A DNA stretch of 64,000 nucleotides from Halomonas sp. A40-4. Lineage in GTDB: Bacteria > Pseudomonadota > Gammaproteobacteria > Pseudomonadales > Halomonadaceae. Below the pieces are notes generated by a model, which searched no databases, was not told the origin of the DNA, and worked only from the letters and a program-made list of their open reading frames with translations. The DNA lies in contig NZ_CP065230.1 of NCBI RefSeq assembly GCF_015767635.1, positions 2,418,001 through 2,482,000 of the forward strand, given 5' to 3'. Made by a program: the position numbers and the translations under genes. Numbering within the stretch: position 1 is the stretch's first letter; each line of letters begins with the position of its first letter. This document shows positions 17,885-28,207 of the stretch, piece after piece.

Positions 17885-19837
17885 TCACTGAGGCCCCGAA
17901 AGCGGTACCGCTTCCGGGGAGCGTTGATTATCGCGCTGAAAATCATCAAGTAAACTCTTCAGGCGCTGTGCCTGAACAGAAAGTTCGTTGGCCGCTCCTG
18001 ACGCTTGGCTCACAAGCCCTGCGTTCTGCTGGGTAACCGTGTCCATTTGCGAGACAGCACGATTGATTTCATCAATGCCGTTCGTCTGTTCGCTGGACGC
18101 TTGACTGATTTCTGCGATGCGTTCGGCGATTTCTTCAATCGCCGAAACAATTTCCTGCATTGCACCTTCTGCATCACGAGCATAACCGCTACCGGTTTCA
18201 ATTTGTTGGGACGTGGTCTTGATCAACTCATTGATGTCGCGAGCGGATGTAGCGCTTCTGGAAGCCAGTTCGCGAACTTCACTGGCGACGACCGCAAAAC
18301 CTCGCCCGTGCTCACCCGCCCGGGCAGCTTCAACGGAGGCATTGAGTGCCAAAATATTGGTTTGAAACGCAATATTTTCAATGACATCGACAATTGAAGA
18401 AACCTCTCCCGAGCTTTCATTGATCGCCTCCATCGACTGAGCTAAACGTGCGACCTGTTCGCCACCCCGCCTGACTTTTTCAGTCGCGTCAGTGACGCGC
18501 TGATCGGCTTCGTTGGCATTATCAGCGTTGCGCTTAACGGTTGTCGCCATTTCCTCCATTGTGGAAGAAGTTTCCTGAAGCGATGCGGCCTGTTGCTCGG
18601 TCCGACTGGACAATTCTGTGTTGCCGGAGGCAATTTCCGTCGCTTCACTGGCAATCACGTCGGATACCTGGCTCACGTCCTCAAACAGGTGTCGTAATTT
18701 TTCAGCATAACGGTTCACCGCACTGCGCAACTCGCCAATTTCATCATTACGATAAATCGTCAGTTCTCGACTTGAGCCGCCTTGGCCGAGTTGGTCAATC
18801 TGCTCGGTGGTGCTGTGGATTTGACGCAAAAGTATACGTCCACCCCACCAGCCTAACGCCAGCAGCAGGGCCAAAAGGGGAAGGATTACCACCATCAGAT
18901 CACGCGTCAATGTCTGTGCCAGTGCCGTCACTTTTTCTTGAGGCGTCATGAGACCCAATGTCCAGCCCGTGTCCTCCATATCGAACAAACGAACCGAGGC
19001 AGGCTTATCCAGAACGCCTGCTGTTTCCACCTGGACATTTTGACTGCCTGATTCGACAGCCTCGACCACGGGTGAAAGCCAGGGCATATCGCTGGTCAGA
19101 TCGTCTAACCCTTGCATATCAGCCGTCGCCAGATCCGCACCAGGAAAGTGAATGACCTTGCCTGCTCTATCAAGCACGAAGGCATAGCCCCCGGTTGTGC
19201 CACCATTCTCGGCCAGAAATTCGGCGATGCCTTCCAGTTGCATATCGATGGTCGCGACCCCGGCGAACTCATCGTCAAGGTAGTAGGGCACGCTACAGGT
19301 TACCATCGCCACCCCGGTAGTTGCGTCGCGATAAGCCGTTGACCAGATACACTGACCTGGCTCGGCATCGCGGGCATTCTGATACCAGGCCTCCTCATGG
19401 TAAGGCGCCATATCATCAGCGTTATAATCATCCAGGAACTCAATCTCACCTTCAGCATTTCTCGCCCAGAAGAAGCTGAATCGCTCGACCCCGTCTTCAA
19501 ACGCACCCGGCTCCGGCCAGATACCACCCCCGGCAATGGCTGTATTGCCGCTGTCGTCGACAACCCGTGGGAAGGCTTGACGAAACAACGATTCCTCGCG
19601 AGGTAATGACTCTGCGAGCGAGGCAAGACTCGCTGTATTACCTTCCACGCGGGCTAGCTGTGCATTCATTGCGTTGACAATGGAGTCACCTGTTCGGTCA
19701 ACAAGCAATTGGCTTGCCTCTATAACCTGCGGTTGGCCGCGCCATGCCATGACGGCGTAAATACTTGCTGCCATGAGTAGCATGAGAGCAAACGCCGCCA
19801 GTGTTAACTGCCTCGAAATGGTATTAAACAAGGACAT
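17885..19837 (-). CDS. Methyl-accepting chemotaxis protein with dCache-like sensor domain
   Basis: A 650-residue inner-membrane chemoreceptor. TM1 is at about 11-32 and TM2 at about 310-335. Between them is a large periplasmic domain of double-Cache size ([22 protein letters not shown] resembles the ligand-binding Cache fold). After TM2 come a HAMP linker ([24 protein letters not shown]) and the signalling hairpin, with the invariant tip [20 protein letters not shown] at about residue 490. No CheR-docking pentapeptide is seen at the C terminus (ends PLSGPQ). The ligand is unknown. It is a single gene between parE and parC with its own hairpin terminator downstream. Confidence 0.9.
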   Translation of the reverse strand: MSLFNTISRQLTLAAFALMLLMAASIYAVMAWRGQPQVIEASQLLVDRTGDSIVNAMNAQLARVEGNTASLASLAESLPREESLFRQAFPRVVDDSGNTAIAGGGIWPEPGAFEDGVERFSFFWARNAEGEIEFLDDYNADDMAPYHEEAWYQNARDAEPGQCIWSTAYRDATTGVAMVTCSVPYYLDDEFAGVATIDMQLEGIAEFLAENGGTTGGYAFVLDRAGKVIHFPGADLATADMQGLDDLTSDMPWLSPVVEAVESGSQNVQVETAGVLDKPASVRLFDMEDTGWTLGLMTPQEKVTALAQTLTRDLMVVILPLLALLLALGWWGGRILLRQIHSTTEQIDQLGQGGSSRELTIYRNDEIGELRSAVNRYAEKLRHLFEDVSQVSDVIASEATEIASGNTELSSRTEQQAASLQETSSTMEEMATTVKRNADNANEADQRVTDATEKVRRGGEQVARLAQSMEAINESSGEVSSIVDVIENIAFQTNILALNASVEAARAGEHGRGFAVVASEVRELASRSATSARDINELIKTTSQQIETGSGYARDAEGAMQEIVSAIEEIAERIAEISQASSEQTNGIDEINRAVSQMDTVTQQNAGLVSQASGAANELSVQAQRLKSLLDDFQRDNQRSPEAVPLSGPQ

Positions 19838-19960
19838 TCCCCTTTAGTGATGTAAGTGATACTGACTGGCGTACTTTTTTCAGGTACGCTCTTTATTCAC
19901 TATCGGCTAATTAATGCCCAACCTTAGCTATTTAATACCAATGCAGGGTTGACACCGTCA

Positions 19961-21877
<1,917 letters not shown>

Positions 21878-21992
21878 TCATGCACGTATGAATGCTTTCA
21901 AAGGGATACAGGATAGCCGAAAAGCAAAATGCTGTATATCCAGCCATATTTATTACCAGGGAAGAGCGCCGGGGATAGGTCGTAGAGGAGGT

Positions 21993-22066
21993 CATTTGCC
22001 ATGGCCGGAAAAATGATCCCTTCAATTCCGGCATTTCCGCCATCCATGGCGGTCAGATGGCAAATG
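21993..22066. other. Sequence able to form a compact three-way junction (candidate structured RNA)
   Basis: Three nested helices are perfect by eye. P1 is CATTTGCCAT (21993-22002) with ATGGCAAATG (22057-22066), 10 bp. P2 is GCCGGAA (22004-22010) with TTCCGGC (22026-22032). P3 is CCGCC (22037-22041) with GGCGG (22048-22052). Junction strands are only 1, 4 and 4 bases. The element lies in the 279-base gap 5' of parE and 3' of pgi, both on the minus strand, so it could be a pgi 3' element, a parE leader element, a small RNA or a dispersed repeat. No protein-coding ORF explains it. The strand is unresolved, and the rest of the gap shows no recognised feature. Confidence 0.5.
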
Positions 22067-22135
22067 TAGCGCCCAAGGATGGGTTCACAGCACTTCCTCG
22101 TAGACCTGTCACCGGCGCTAGCACCGGCTTAATTA

Positions 22136-23830
22136 TCACTCCTGCTCAGCCGCCCAAAAGGCTTCAATCAAGCCGCGGCTGGATGCATCCAGTCGCGACA
22201 GGTCACCCTGATGGTCGATAATTTTCCGGGTATCGGTGGCAATCTGCTTGCCCAGCTCCACGCCCCACTGGTCAAACGGATTGATATCCCAGATGACCGC
22301 CTGGACAAATACCTTATGCTCGTAGAGCGCAATCAGCGAACCCAGGGTTGCCGGGGTCAGCTTGTCCAGCAGCACCGTGGTCGACGGCTGATTTCCCCGA
22401 TAGCGTTTATGCGCCGGGCGCGGGCCATCGTCATCAATCGCGTCGTCACCGAGCATCAGTACCCGCGATTGGGCAAAGCAATTGGCCAATGCCAGCCGGT
22501 GCTGGGATTTCAGGTGGCGGCGGGTATCCGGGTCTTCCACCTCATCGTAACGCTTAAGCGGCGCGATAAAGTCGCATACAACCGGTTGGGTCCCCTGATG
22601 GAGCAGTTGATAGAACGCATGCTGGGCATTGGGCCCCAACTGCCCCCAAAGCACCGGACAGGTGGAATAATTGACCGCCTGCCCCTGACCGGTCACTGAC
22701 TTACCGTTGGACTCCATCTCCAACTGCTCAAGGTAGGCAGCAAAATACTCCAGACGACCGTCATAAGGCAAAATCGAGTGAGCGCGAATATCCAGGAAGT
22801 TGACGTTCCAGATACCCGCCAGCCCGAGCAGCACCGGCACATTTTCAGCCAAAGGCGCCTCCTGAAAGTGACGGTCCATGGCATGGGCGCCGGCTAACAG
22901 CTCGCGGAAGTTCTCCATGCCCACCACCAGCGCAATCGGCAGACCAATGGTGCCCCATAGCGAATAGCGCCCGCCGACCCATTCCCAGAACATCAGTTGG
23001 TGATCGGGCGTGATGCCCCATTCGCTCATTTTATCAGGGCTTGCCGACACACCGATAAAGTGCTGGCGAATGATCAATTCGTCACTGACCGGATTGGCGC
23101 TGGGTAGCTCACCGTGCTTCGACAGCCGCCCTATCAGCCAGTCGCGGGCGGTATTGGCGTTGGACAGCGTATCAATGGTGGTAAACGACTTCGACGACAA
23201 CACAAATAGCGTGGTTTCGGGGTTAAAGCGCGTCAGGTAATCGGCAAGCTGTGAGCCATCCATGGTCGAGGCGAAATGAACCTCCACTGGGTGAATATCA
23301 TCAGGACGGTAGTCGGCCAGCGCGTGGGTGACCATCAGTGGCCCTAGATCGGACCCGCCGACCCCCAGATTCACCACGTGGCGGATCGGCTTGCCGGTGG
23401 CACCACGCCACTGGCCCGCATGTAGACGCTCTACCAAGCGCTCCATTTGCGACAGGCTTTCATGTACTGCCGTCGCTACGTCTTCCCCTTCCACGTCCAG
23501 GCTCGCCCCCGGCGGCAACCGCAGGGCCGTGTGCAAGGCCGGGCGGTTTTCGCTGATGTTGACACGCTTGCCGCTCAGCAGCGCCTCGATCGCCCCAGGC
23601 ACCCCCGCCTCATCCGCCAGCGCCAGCAGATGCTCAAGGGTATCGTCGTCCCAGCGCTGCTTGGAGAGATCCAGGGTCAAGCCTGCCACCTCGCGCGTAA
23701 AGTGCGTCCAGCGGCCAGGGTCGTTGCCAAACAGGTTTTTCAGATGCACATGTTCCAGCGACTGGGCGTGCTGTTTCAGCGTTTGCCATGCGGGTAGCGA
23801 ATCAGGGGTTGTGCGTGATGATGCAGCCAT
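22136..23830 (-). CDS. pgi: Glucose-6-phosphate isomerase
   Basis: Interconverts glucose-6-phosphate and fructose-6-phosphate in the cytosol. Both family signatures are present: VLSSKSFTTIDTLSNA in the N-terminal SIS domain, and WGTIGLPIALVVGMENF with GGRYSLW before it. The catalytic region near the C terminus shows FDQWGVELGKQ. The ATG at 23830 is used because AGGAGAGGG lies just upstream; an earlier in-frame start at 23881 would add 17 unsupported residues. Length 564 residues is normal. It is divergent from cmoA with about 95 bases between the starts. Confidence 0.96.
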   Translation of the reverse strand: MAASSRTTPDSLPAWQTLKQHAQSLEHVHLKNLFGNDPGRWTHFTREVAGLTLDLSKQRWDDDTLEHLLALADEAGVPGAIEALLSGKRVNISENRPALHTALRLPPGASLDVEGEDVATAVHESLSQMERLVERLHAGQWRGATGKPIRHVVNLGVGGSDLGPLMVTHALADYRPDDIHPVEVHFASTMDGSQLADYLTRFNPETTLFVLSSKSFTTIDTLSNANTARDWLIGRLSKHGELPSANPVSDELIIRQHFIGVSASPDKMSEWGITPDHQLMFWEWVGGRYSLWGTIGLPIALVVGMENFRELLAGAHAMDRHFQEAPLAENVPVLLGLAGIWNVNFLDIRAHSILPYDGRLEYFAAYLEQLEMESNGKSVTGQGQAVNYSTCPVLWGQLGPNAQHAFYQLLHQGTQPVVCDFIAPLKRYDEVEDPDTRRHLKSQHRLALANCFAQSRVLMLGDDAIDDDGPRPAHKRYRGNQPSTTVLLDKLTPATLGSLIALYEHKVFVQAVIWDINPFDQWGVELGKQIATDTRKIIDHQGDLSRLDASSRGLIEAFWAAEQE

Positions 23831-23925
23831 TTGCCCTCTCCTGTGGCATCGTTCCGTGCTGGGTCTGTTCTGGCTTACCAAGGGCGCGTAAACTACGCAA
23901 CCTCATTAATAATCCTGGCTTGACC

Positions 23926-24666
23926 ATGAGTGATGCATCTTACCGCGACGCTATCTTTTCGACACCCTTGGATAAAGTGGCAAGGTTCTCCTTTGACGAA
24001 CAGGTGGTCGCGTGCTTTCCCGACATGATCCGCCGTTCGGTGCCCGGCTACGGGCAAATCCTCGGCATGCTGAGCCTGATCGCCCAGCGACATCTCCGCC
24101 ACGGCGCCCACGTCTACGATCTGGGCTGTTCGCTGGGTGCTTCGGGGCTGGCACTTGCCGGCGCGCTGCCTGCCGACGCCTTTCGCTATACCGGAATCGA
24201 TCTTTCCCCCGCCATGGTGAAACAGGCTCGGCAAACGTTTGCCGATGAGTGCGCCGACTATGTCATGCAGGTGGAAGAAGCTGATATTCGTACGCTTGAG
24301 TATGCGCCTTCGGGGATGATCATTCTCAACTTTACGCTACAGTTTTTGCCGCCCGATGACCGCGATGCCCTCTTGAAGAGGCTGTTCGATGCGCTCGAGC
24401 CCGGAGGCGTGCTGATTCTATCGGAAAAGACTGTCGACGCCGACGAACGCGACAACGCCTGGCGGGTCGAGCGCTACCACGATTTCAAGCGCGCCAATGG
24501 CTACAGCGATTTGGAAATCAGCCAAAAGCGTACTGCCCTCGAGAACGTGCTGGTGCCGGACACCCTTGAAGTTCTTCATGACCGCCTGAAGCAAGCCGGC
24601 TTTCCGCGCTCGATGACCTGGTTCCAATACCTCAACTTCGCCTCCTTGATCGCCTTCAAGCCATGA
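23926..24666 (+). CDS. cmoA: Carboxy-S-adenosyl-L-methionine synthase CmoA
   Basis: Makes carboxy-SAM from SAM and prephenate, the donor used by CmoB to form 5-oxyacetyl uridine at tRNA position 34. Recognised by FSFDEQVVACFPDMIRRSVPGY and the Rossmann motif YDLGCSLGASGLALA, then NFTLQFLPPDDRD. The start MSDASYRDAIF is family-like and gives 246 residues; an upstream in-frame ATG/GTG run would add 46 residues of non-family sequence. The stop overlaps the next gene (ATGA). Confidence 0.95.
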   Translation: MSDASYRDAIFSTPLDKVARFSFDEQVVACFPDMIRRSVPGYGQILGMLSLIAQRHLRHGAHVYDLGCSLGASGLALAGALPADAFRYTGIDLSPAMVKQARQTFADECADYVMQVEEADIRTLEYAPSGMIILNFTLQFLPPDDRDALLKRLFDALEPGGVLILSEKTVDADERDNAWRVERYHDFKRANGYSDLEISQKRTALENVLVPDTLEVLHDRLKQAGFPRSMTWFQYLNFASLIAFKP

Positions 24667-26102
24667 GTATCTGGGTCGTCCTGACCGGGGCCGCGCTGGC
24701 GCTCTATGTAGCCACCGTTTGGTGGCACTCGCGCAAGCCCTTGCCATCCGGCCTGAGCGTCGAGGGCAAGTGGCGGTCGCCTGTTGCATCGCAGTTGCTT
24801 CTCGACGAAACCTTTGTCGATGCCGACGGCCAACGCCACTGCCGACAGCAGATTTTCGACGAGATGTTGCGCCTGATTGGCCAGGCCAAAAAGCTGGTGG
24901 TATTGGATATGTTCCAGTTCAACGACCCCGCCGACGACCGCCACGACTGCCACGACTGCCATCGCCAGATTTCCGTGGCAATGCGTGACGCCCTGCTGAA
25001 CCGCAAGCACCAGCGCCCTGATATCGAGATAGTGGTAATTACCGATCCTATCAACGCCGTCTACGGCGGGCTCGAGCTTAGCCACCATCAAGCACTTGAA
25101 GCGGCTGGCATCCGGGTCGCCACCACCGACCTAACGATCGGGCGTGACCCCAACCCAAGCTGGACCGCGCTTTGGCGGCTGAGCTTTCGCTGGCTGCGCC
25201 ACTCGCCCCGGGCCGGCTGGCTACCCAACCCTATCGGCCAGGGCAAGGTCGGTCTTCGCAGTTACCTGACCCTGCTTAACCTCAACGCCAACCATCGTAA
25301 GACCCTGGTAGTGGACGAAGGTGATCGCTGGACCGCCGTGGTCAGCTCAGCCAACGCCGATGACGGCAGCAGCGACTACCGGGACGTGGCGCTGCGGGTC
25401 TCCGGCGATACCGCCATCGACCTGCTTGCCTCCGAGTGCGAAATTGCCGCCCTCAGCGGCGTCCCCATCGCCCACGTCCAGCCGACGGCAGCCACTAGCG
25501 ACAAAAGTGGCGACACTCCGCGCCTACGCCTGCTTAGCGAAGGCGCCATCAAACGCGCTTCGCTGGCGATCATCGACGACGCCCACGCAGACGAGAGGCT
25601 CGATATCGAGATACTCTACCTCTCTCACCGTCGCGTGATCGCGGCCGTGGTCAGAGCCGCGGCAAGGGGCGTTAAGGTACGCGTGCTTCTCGACCCCAAC
25701 CACCATGCCTTTGGCGTCTCCGGCAGCGGTATTCCCAACCGCCAGGCGGCCAACGACCTGATCAACGCCGACATCCAGCTACGCTGGAGTGATACCCGCG
25801 GCGAGCAGGCGCATGGCAAAGTATTGCTGCGCCATGCTGGCAAGCGCCCCGCCCACCTGCTGCTGGGTTCGGCCAACTATACCCGGCGTAGCCTTAACGA
25901 CCTCAACTTCGAAGCCAATCTCGAGTGGGTCGCCGACAGCGATGATGAGATTATCCACGAGGCCCGCGCAGCCTTTGAACGCCACTGGCATAATACCGAC
26001 ACCGAGCATTACAGCACCGGCCCCGAGGCTTACCTGGACGCCTCTCGTTGGCGCTACTGGCAGTATCGACTGATGGAAGCCAGCGGCTGGTGCACTTTTT
26101 AA
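24663..26102 (+). CDS. Phospholipase D-like membrane-anchored protein
   Basis: A 479-residue protein of the PLD superfamily (cardiolipin synthase-like). An N-terminal hydrophobic helix (about 3-20) anchors it. Two PLD half-domains follow. The first has NHRKTLVVDE (about 216) with a downstream SSANADDGSSDYRD; the second has QAHGKVLL (about 381) with LLLGSANYTRRSLNDLN. These are H-x-K motifs with the usual downstream Ser-Asn segment, although the Asp of the classical HxKxxxxD is replaced or shifted in the second. It may transfer or hydrolyse phosphatidyl groups. It overlaps cmoA and is followed after 15 bases by cmoB, so it is embedded in the tRNA-modification operon with no obvious functional link. 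Confidence 0.85.
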   Translation: MSIWVVLTGAALALYVATVWWHSRKPLPSGLSVEGKWRSPVASQLLLDETFVDADGQRHCRQQIFDEMLRLIGQAKKLVVLDMFQFNDPADDRHDCHDCHRQISVAMRDALLNRKHQRPDIEIVVITDPINAVYGGLELSHHQALEAAGIRVATTDLTIGRDPNPSWTALWRLSFRWLRHSPRAGWLPNPIGQGKVGLRSYLTLLNLNANHRKTLVVDEGDRWTAVVSSANADDGSSDYRDVALRVSGDTAIDLLASECEIAALSGVPIAHVQPTAATSDKSGDTPRLRLLSEGAIKRASLAIIDDAHADERLDIEILYLSHRRVIAAVVRAAARGVKVRVLLDPNHHAFGVSGSGIPNRQAANDLINADIQLRWSDTRGEQAHGKVLLRHAGKRPAHLLLGSANYTRRSLNDLNFEANLEWVADSDDEIIHEARAAFERHWHNTDTEHYSTGPEAYLDASRWRYWQYRLMEASGWCTF

Positions 26103-26117
26103 GACAGCGAGACACCC

Positions 26118-27104
26118 ATGCCCCACCCCCACCGCGAGCTCTACCACGCCTTTATTGACCAGGGTCTGGACACCTGGCTGGCACGTCTGCCCGAGCAATT
26201 GGCGCGCGGCCTCGACCGCAACCGCCACGGCGACTTGCCCGCCTGGGAAAAAGCCGTGGCCAAACTGCCCGCGCTGCCAAGCGAGCGGCGCGTCGACCTG
26301 AACAGCGACACCGTGACTGTCGACATTGACCTCACCGACAGCCAAAAGCGCCAGTGTTTCAACCTGCTGAGAAAGCTTGCACCCTGGCGGAAAGGCCCTT
26401 TTCAATTGGGTGGCATCCATATCGACACCGAATGGCGCTCCGACTGGAAGTGGCAGCGCGTGGCCCCCCACCTGGCACCGCTCGAATACCGCAAAGTGCT
26501 CGATGTGGGCGGAGGTAGCGGTTACCACGCCTGGCGGATGGCCGGGGCAGGTGCAGCTTTTGTGCTGGTCATTGACCCTTCACCGCGCTTTTACTGGCAG
26601 TTCCAGGCGGTACGCCATTTCGTGGGCGATGCAGACGGCGGCAGAACGCAGTTCTTACCGGTGGGCATCGAAGACGTACCGGAAAACCTGGGCTTTTTCG
26701 ATACGGTCTTTTCCATGGGCGTGCTCTACCACCGCCCCGCGCCGCTGGAGCACATTCAGCAGCTAAAGGCCGCTTTGGCGCCTGGCGGCGAGTTGGTGCT
26801 GGAGACCCTGGTGGTGGAAGGCGATGAGCAGACGGTGTTTATGCCCGGCGAACGCTACGCCGCCATGCCCAACGTTTACTTCCTGCCCTCCTCCAAGGCG
26901 CTATGCCACTGGCTCGAGCGCTGCGGCTTTACCAATGTGCGCGTGGTGGATGAAGCAGTCACCACCCTTGACGAGCAGCGCTCCACCGACTGGATGACCT
27001 ACCAGTCGCTGGCCGATTTCCTCGATCCAGACGACCGTACCCGCACCATCGAAGGCTACCCTGCTCCGCGCCGGGCGGTGATATTGGCGAATAAGCCGGG
27101 GTAG
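26118..27104 (+). CDS. cmoB: tRNA U34 carboxymethyltransferase CmoB
   Basis: Transfers the carboxymethyl group from carboxy-SAM to 5-hydroxyuridine 34 of tRNA, forming cmo5U. 328 residues, matching the family. Visible are WRSDWKWQRVAPHL, the Rossmann motif KVLDVGGGSGYHAWRM (glycines as in CmoB), and the diagnostic DTVFSMGVLYHRPAPLEHI. Third gene of the cmoA-PLD-cmoB operon. Confidence 0.96.
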   Translation: MPHPHRELYHAFIDQGLDTWLARLPEQLARGLDRNRHGDLPAWEKAVAKLPALPSERRVDLNSDTVTVDIDLTDSQKRQCFNLLRKLAPWRKGPFQLGGIHIDTEWRSDWKWQRVAPHLAPLEYRKVLDVGGGSGYHAWRMAGAGAAFVLVIDPSPRFYWQFQAVRHFVGDADGGRTQFLPVGIEDVPENLGFFDTVFSMGVLYHRPAPLEHIQQLKAALAPGGELVLETLVVEGDEQTVFMPGERYAAMPNVYFLPSSKALCHWLERCGFTNVRVVDEAVTTLDEQRSTDWMTYQSLADFLDPDDRTRTIEGYPAPRRAVILANKPG

Positions 27105-27138
27105 GGAACTTGCATAAAGAGTGATTTACCCGATCATA

Positions 27139-27169
27139 GGCAGCAGGTCTTCACCTACACGGCCTCTTG
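27139..27169. repeat. Imperfect 31-bp copy of the 5' coding region of the adjacent membrane-protein gene
   Basis: The sequence at 27139-27169 matches 28095-28125 in the same orientation with about five mismatches over 31 bases; the core AGCAGGTCTTCACCTA is identical in both. In the 28 kb copy it encodes RLGEDLLP near the N terminus of the T6SS-linked membrane protein. In the 27 kb copy it covers that gene's own stop codon (27155-27157), and read in the matching frame gives VGEDLLPMIG before a stop. This looks like the scar of a second, lost gene copy. Confidence 0.65.
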
Positions 27170-28207
27170 CCGTTGCCGATACGCCGCCATCTCTATCTTC
27201 CCGAGCTGAGGGGTTAACTGGCAGTGCTGGCGGTCCCAGGGATAGTCGATCTGCGCCTTGCGAAGAGCGGCGCCCTCGCCCGCTTTCCAGGCTTCCAGAT
27301 CCAGGTCGCGCCAAAAGCGCGGGTCGCGCCCGGTTTTCTGATCATGCTCGGCGGTGGTGGGGTCGAGGTGGCGGAAAGGCTCCAGGCGGGGCACATCGGG
27401 TAGCGGTTGGCTGACGTCCATATAGCGCTGCAGCATATCCCATGTAGCCCGGACTTCGTGCTGATGATCGACAATGGCGCTAAGCGACGTCTGGTTGAAC
27501 TGCTTGCCGGTATAGCGGTGGACAAACATCAATCGGTAGAACACACCGCCCCGCTGCACCACCCGCTCCACATAGCCATCGAACTCGACAAAAGGCGCAA
27601 CGAGCGGTGGCTTTTTCTTGCCCTGGGCAAAGCTCACCATGCCAGTCTGGCGATTAAGCTCGCTCTGGTGGTTTTGCATGTAGCGATTGCCGCGGTTGGC
27701 AAGCCAGCTCCGAAAAGGGCCTATAGTATTGACTAGATTATTAATTAACCAATTAGTTAGCTTTGGGCCAACTGTACCAATTAAATAAAAGCCAAGCACG
27801 GCTGAACACAACATGGTGATTATTGCTAAAAAGAAATTCACTGCCTCAAGGTACATCGCTACTTGTACAGATAAGTAAAAAACAGCACCAAACATCAATA
27901 AAGCACAAGAATAAGGAATTAGCATTATACCCAGAGAGATCCCTGCGCTTTTAACCATAAATTTTATATGGCAATGATCCCACCACCAATCATCCGATTC
28001 ATAGAACTGCTCGTCTTTCTGCTCCATGTGCTGAACCAACTCGGCATCCGCGCAAACCTGCTGATGGGGGTCGATATAGGCATAATCACCGAAAGGTAGC
28101 AGGTCTTCACCTAGACGGCTTCTTTCCTTAGGCGCTTTGGGCAACGGAGGAATAGCCCCGCCACAGTATGTGTTGGGGCCATAATGAGAGGAAGTCGTCT
28201 CAGTCAT
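27155..28207 (-). CDS. T6SS-linked membrane protein (DUF6708-like), possible immunity partner
   Basis: A 350-residue protein from the ATG at 28207, which overlaps the effector stop (ATGA). A soluble N-terminal part (LGEDLLPFGDYAYIDP) is followed by two or three hydrophobic segments at about residues 85-155. The soluble C-terminal domain contains GGVFYRLMFVHRYTGKQFNQ, which I associate with the DUF6708 family found beside VgrG-linked effectors. I infer an immunity or accessory role because it is membrane-spanning and directly follows a VasX-like predicted membrane toxin. The DNA at about 27720-27960 is visibly richer in A and T than its surroundings. The upstream TTG-type start at 28231 is rejected because of the overlap. 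Confidence 0.65.
   Translation of the reverse strand: MTETTSSHYGPNTYCGGAIPPLPKAPKERSRLGEDLLPFGDYAYIDPHQQVCADAELVQHMEQKDEQFYESDDWWWDHCHIKFMVKSAGISLGIMLIPYSCALLMFGAVFYLSVQVAMYLEAVNFFLAIITMLCSAVLGFYLIGTVGPKLTNWLINNLVNTIGPFRSWLANRGNRYMQNHQSELNRQTGMVSFAQGKKKPPLVAPFVEFDGYVERVVQRGGVFYRLMFVHRYTGKQFNQTSLSAIVDHQHEVRATWDMLQRYMDVSQPLPDVPRLEPFRHLDPTTAEHDQKTGRDPRFWRDLDLEAWKAGEGAALRKAQIDYPWDRQHCQLTPQLGKIEMAAYRQRQEAV

Noticed and set aside
19860-19900. Hairpin GCGTAC/GTACGC after parE as a terminator
   Set aside because: The T-run is in the loop for one strand and there is no T-tract after the stem on the minus strand, so it was not called.
21993-22066. Hammerhead ribozyme reading of the three-way junction (minus strand CTGA and AAAT strands)
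   Set aside because: The core would need CTGANGA and GAA joining strands; only CTGA is present and it runs straight into the next helix. The catalytic core is therefore not met.
27121-27414. 97-codon open frame on the plus strand after cmoB
   Set aside because: It overlaps the C-terminal coding part of the minus-strand membrane protein and has a Ser/Arg/Gly-rich composition of a shadow frame.
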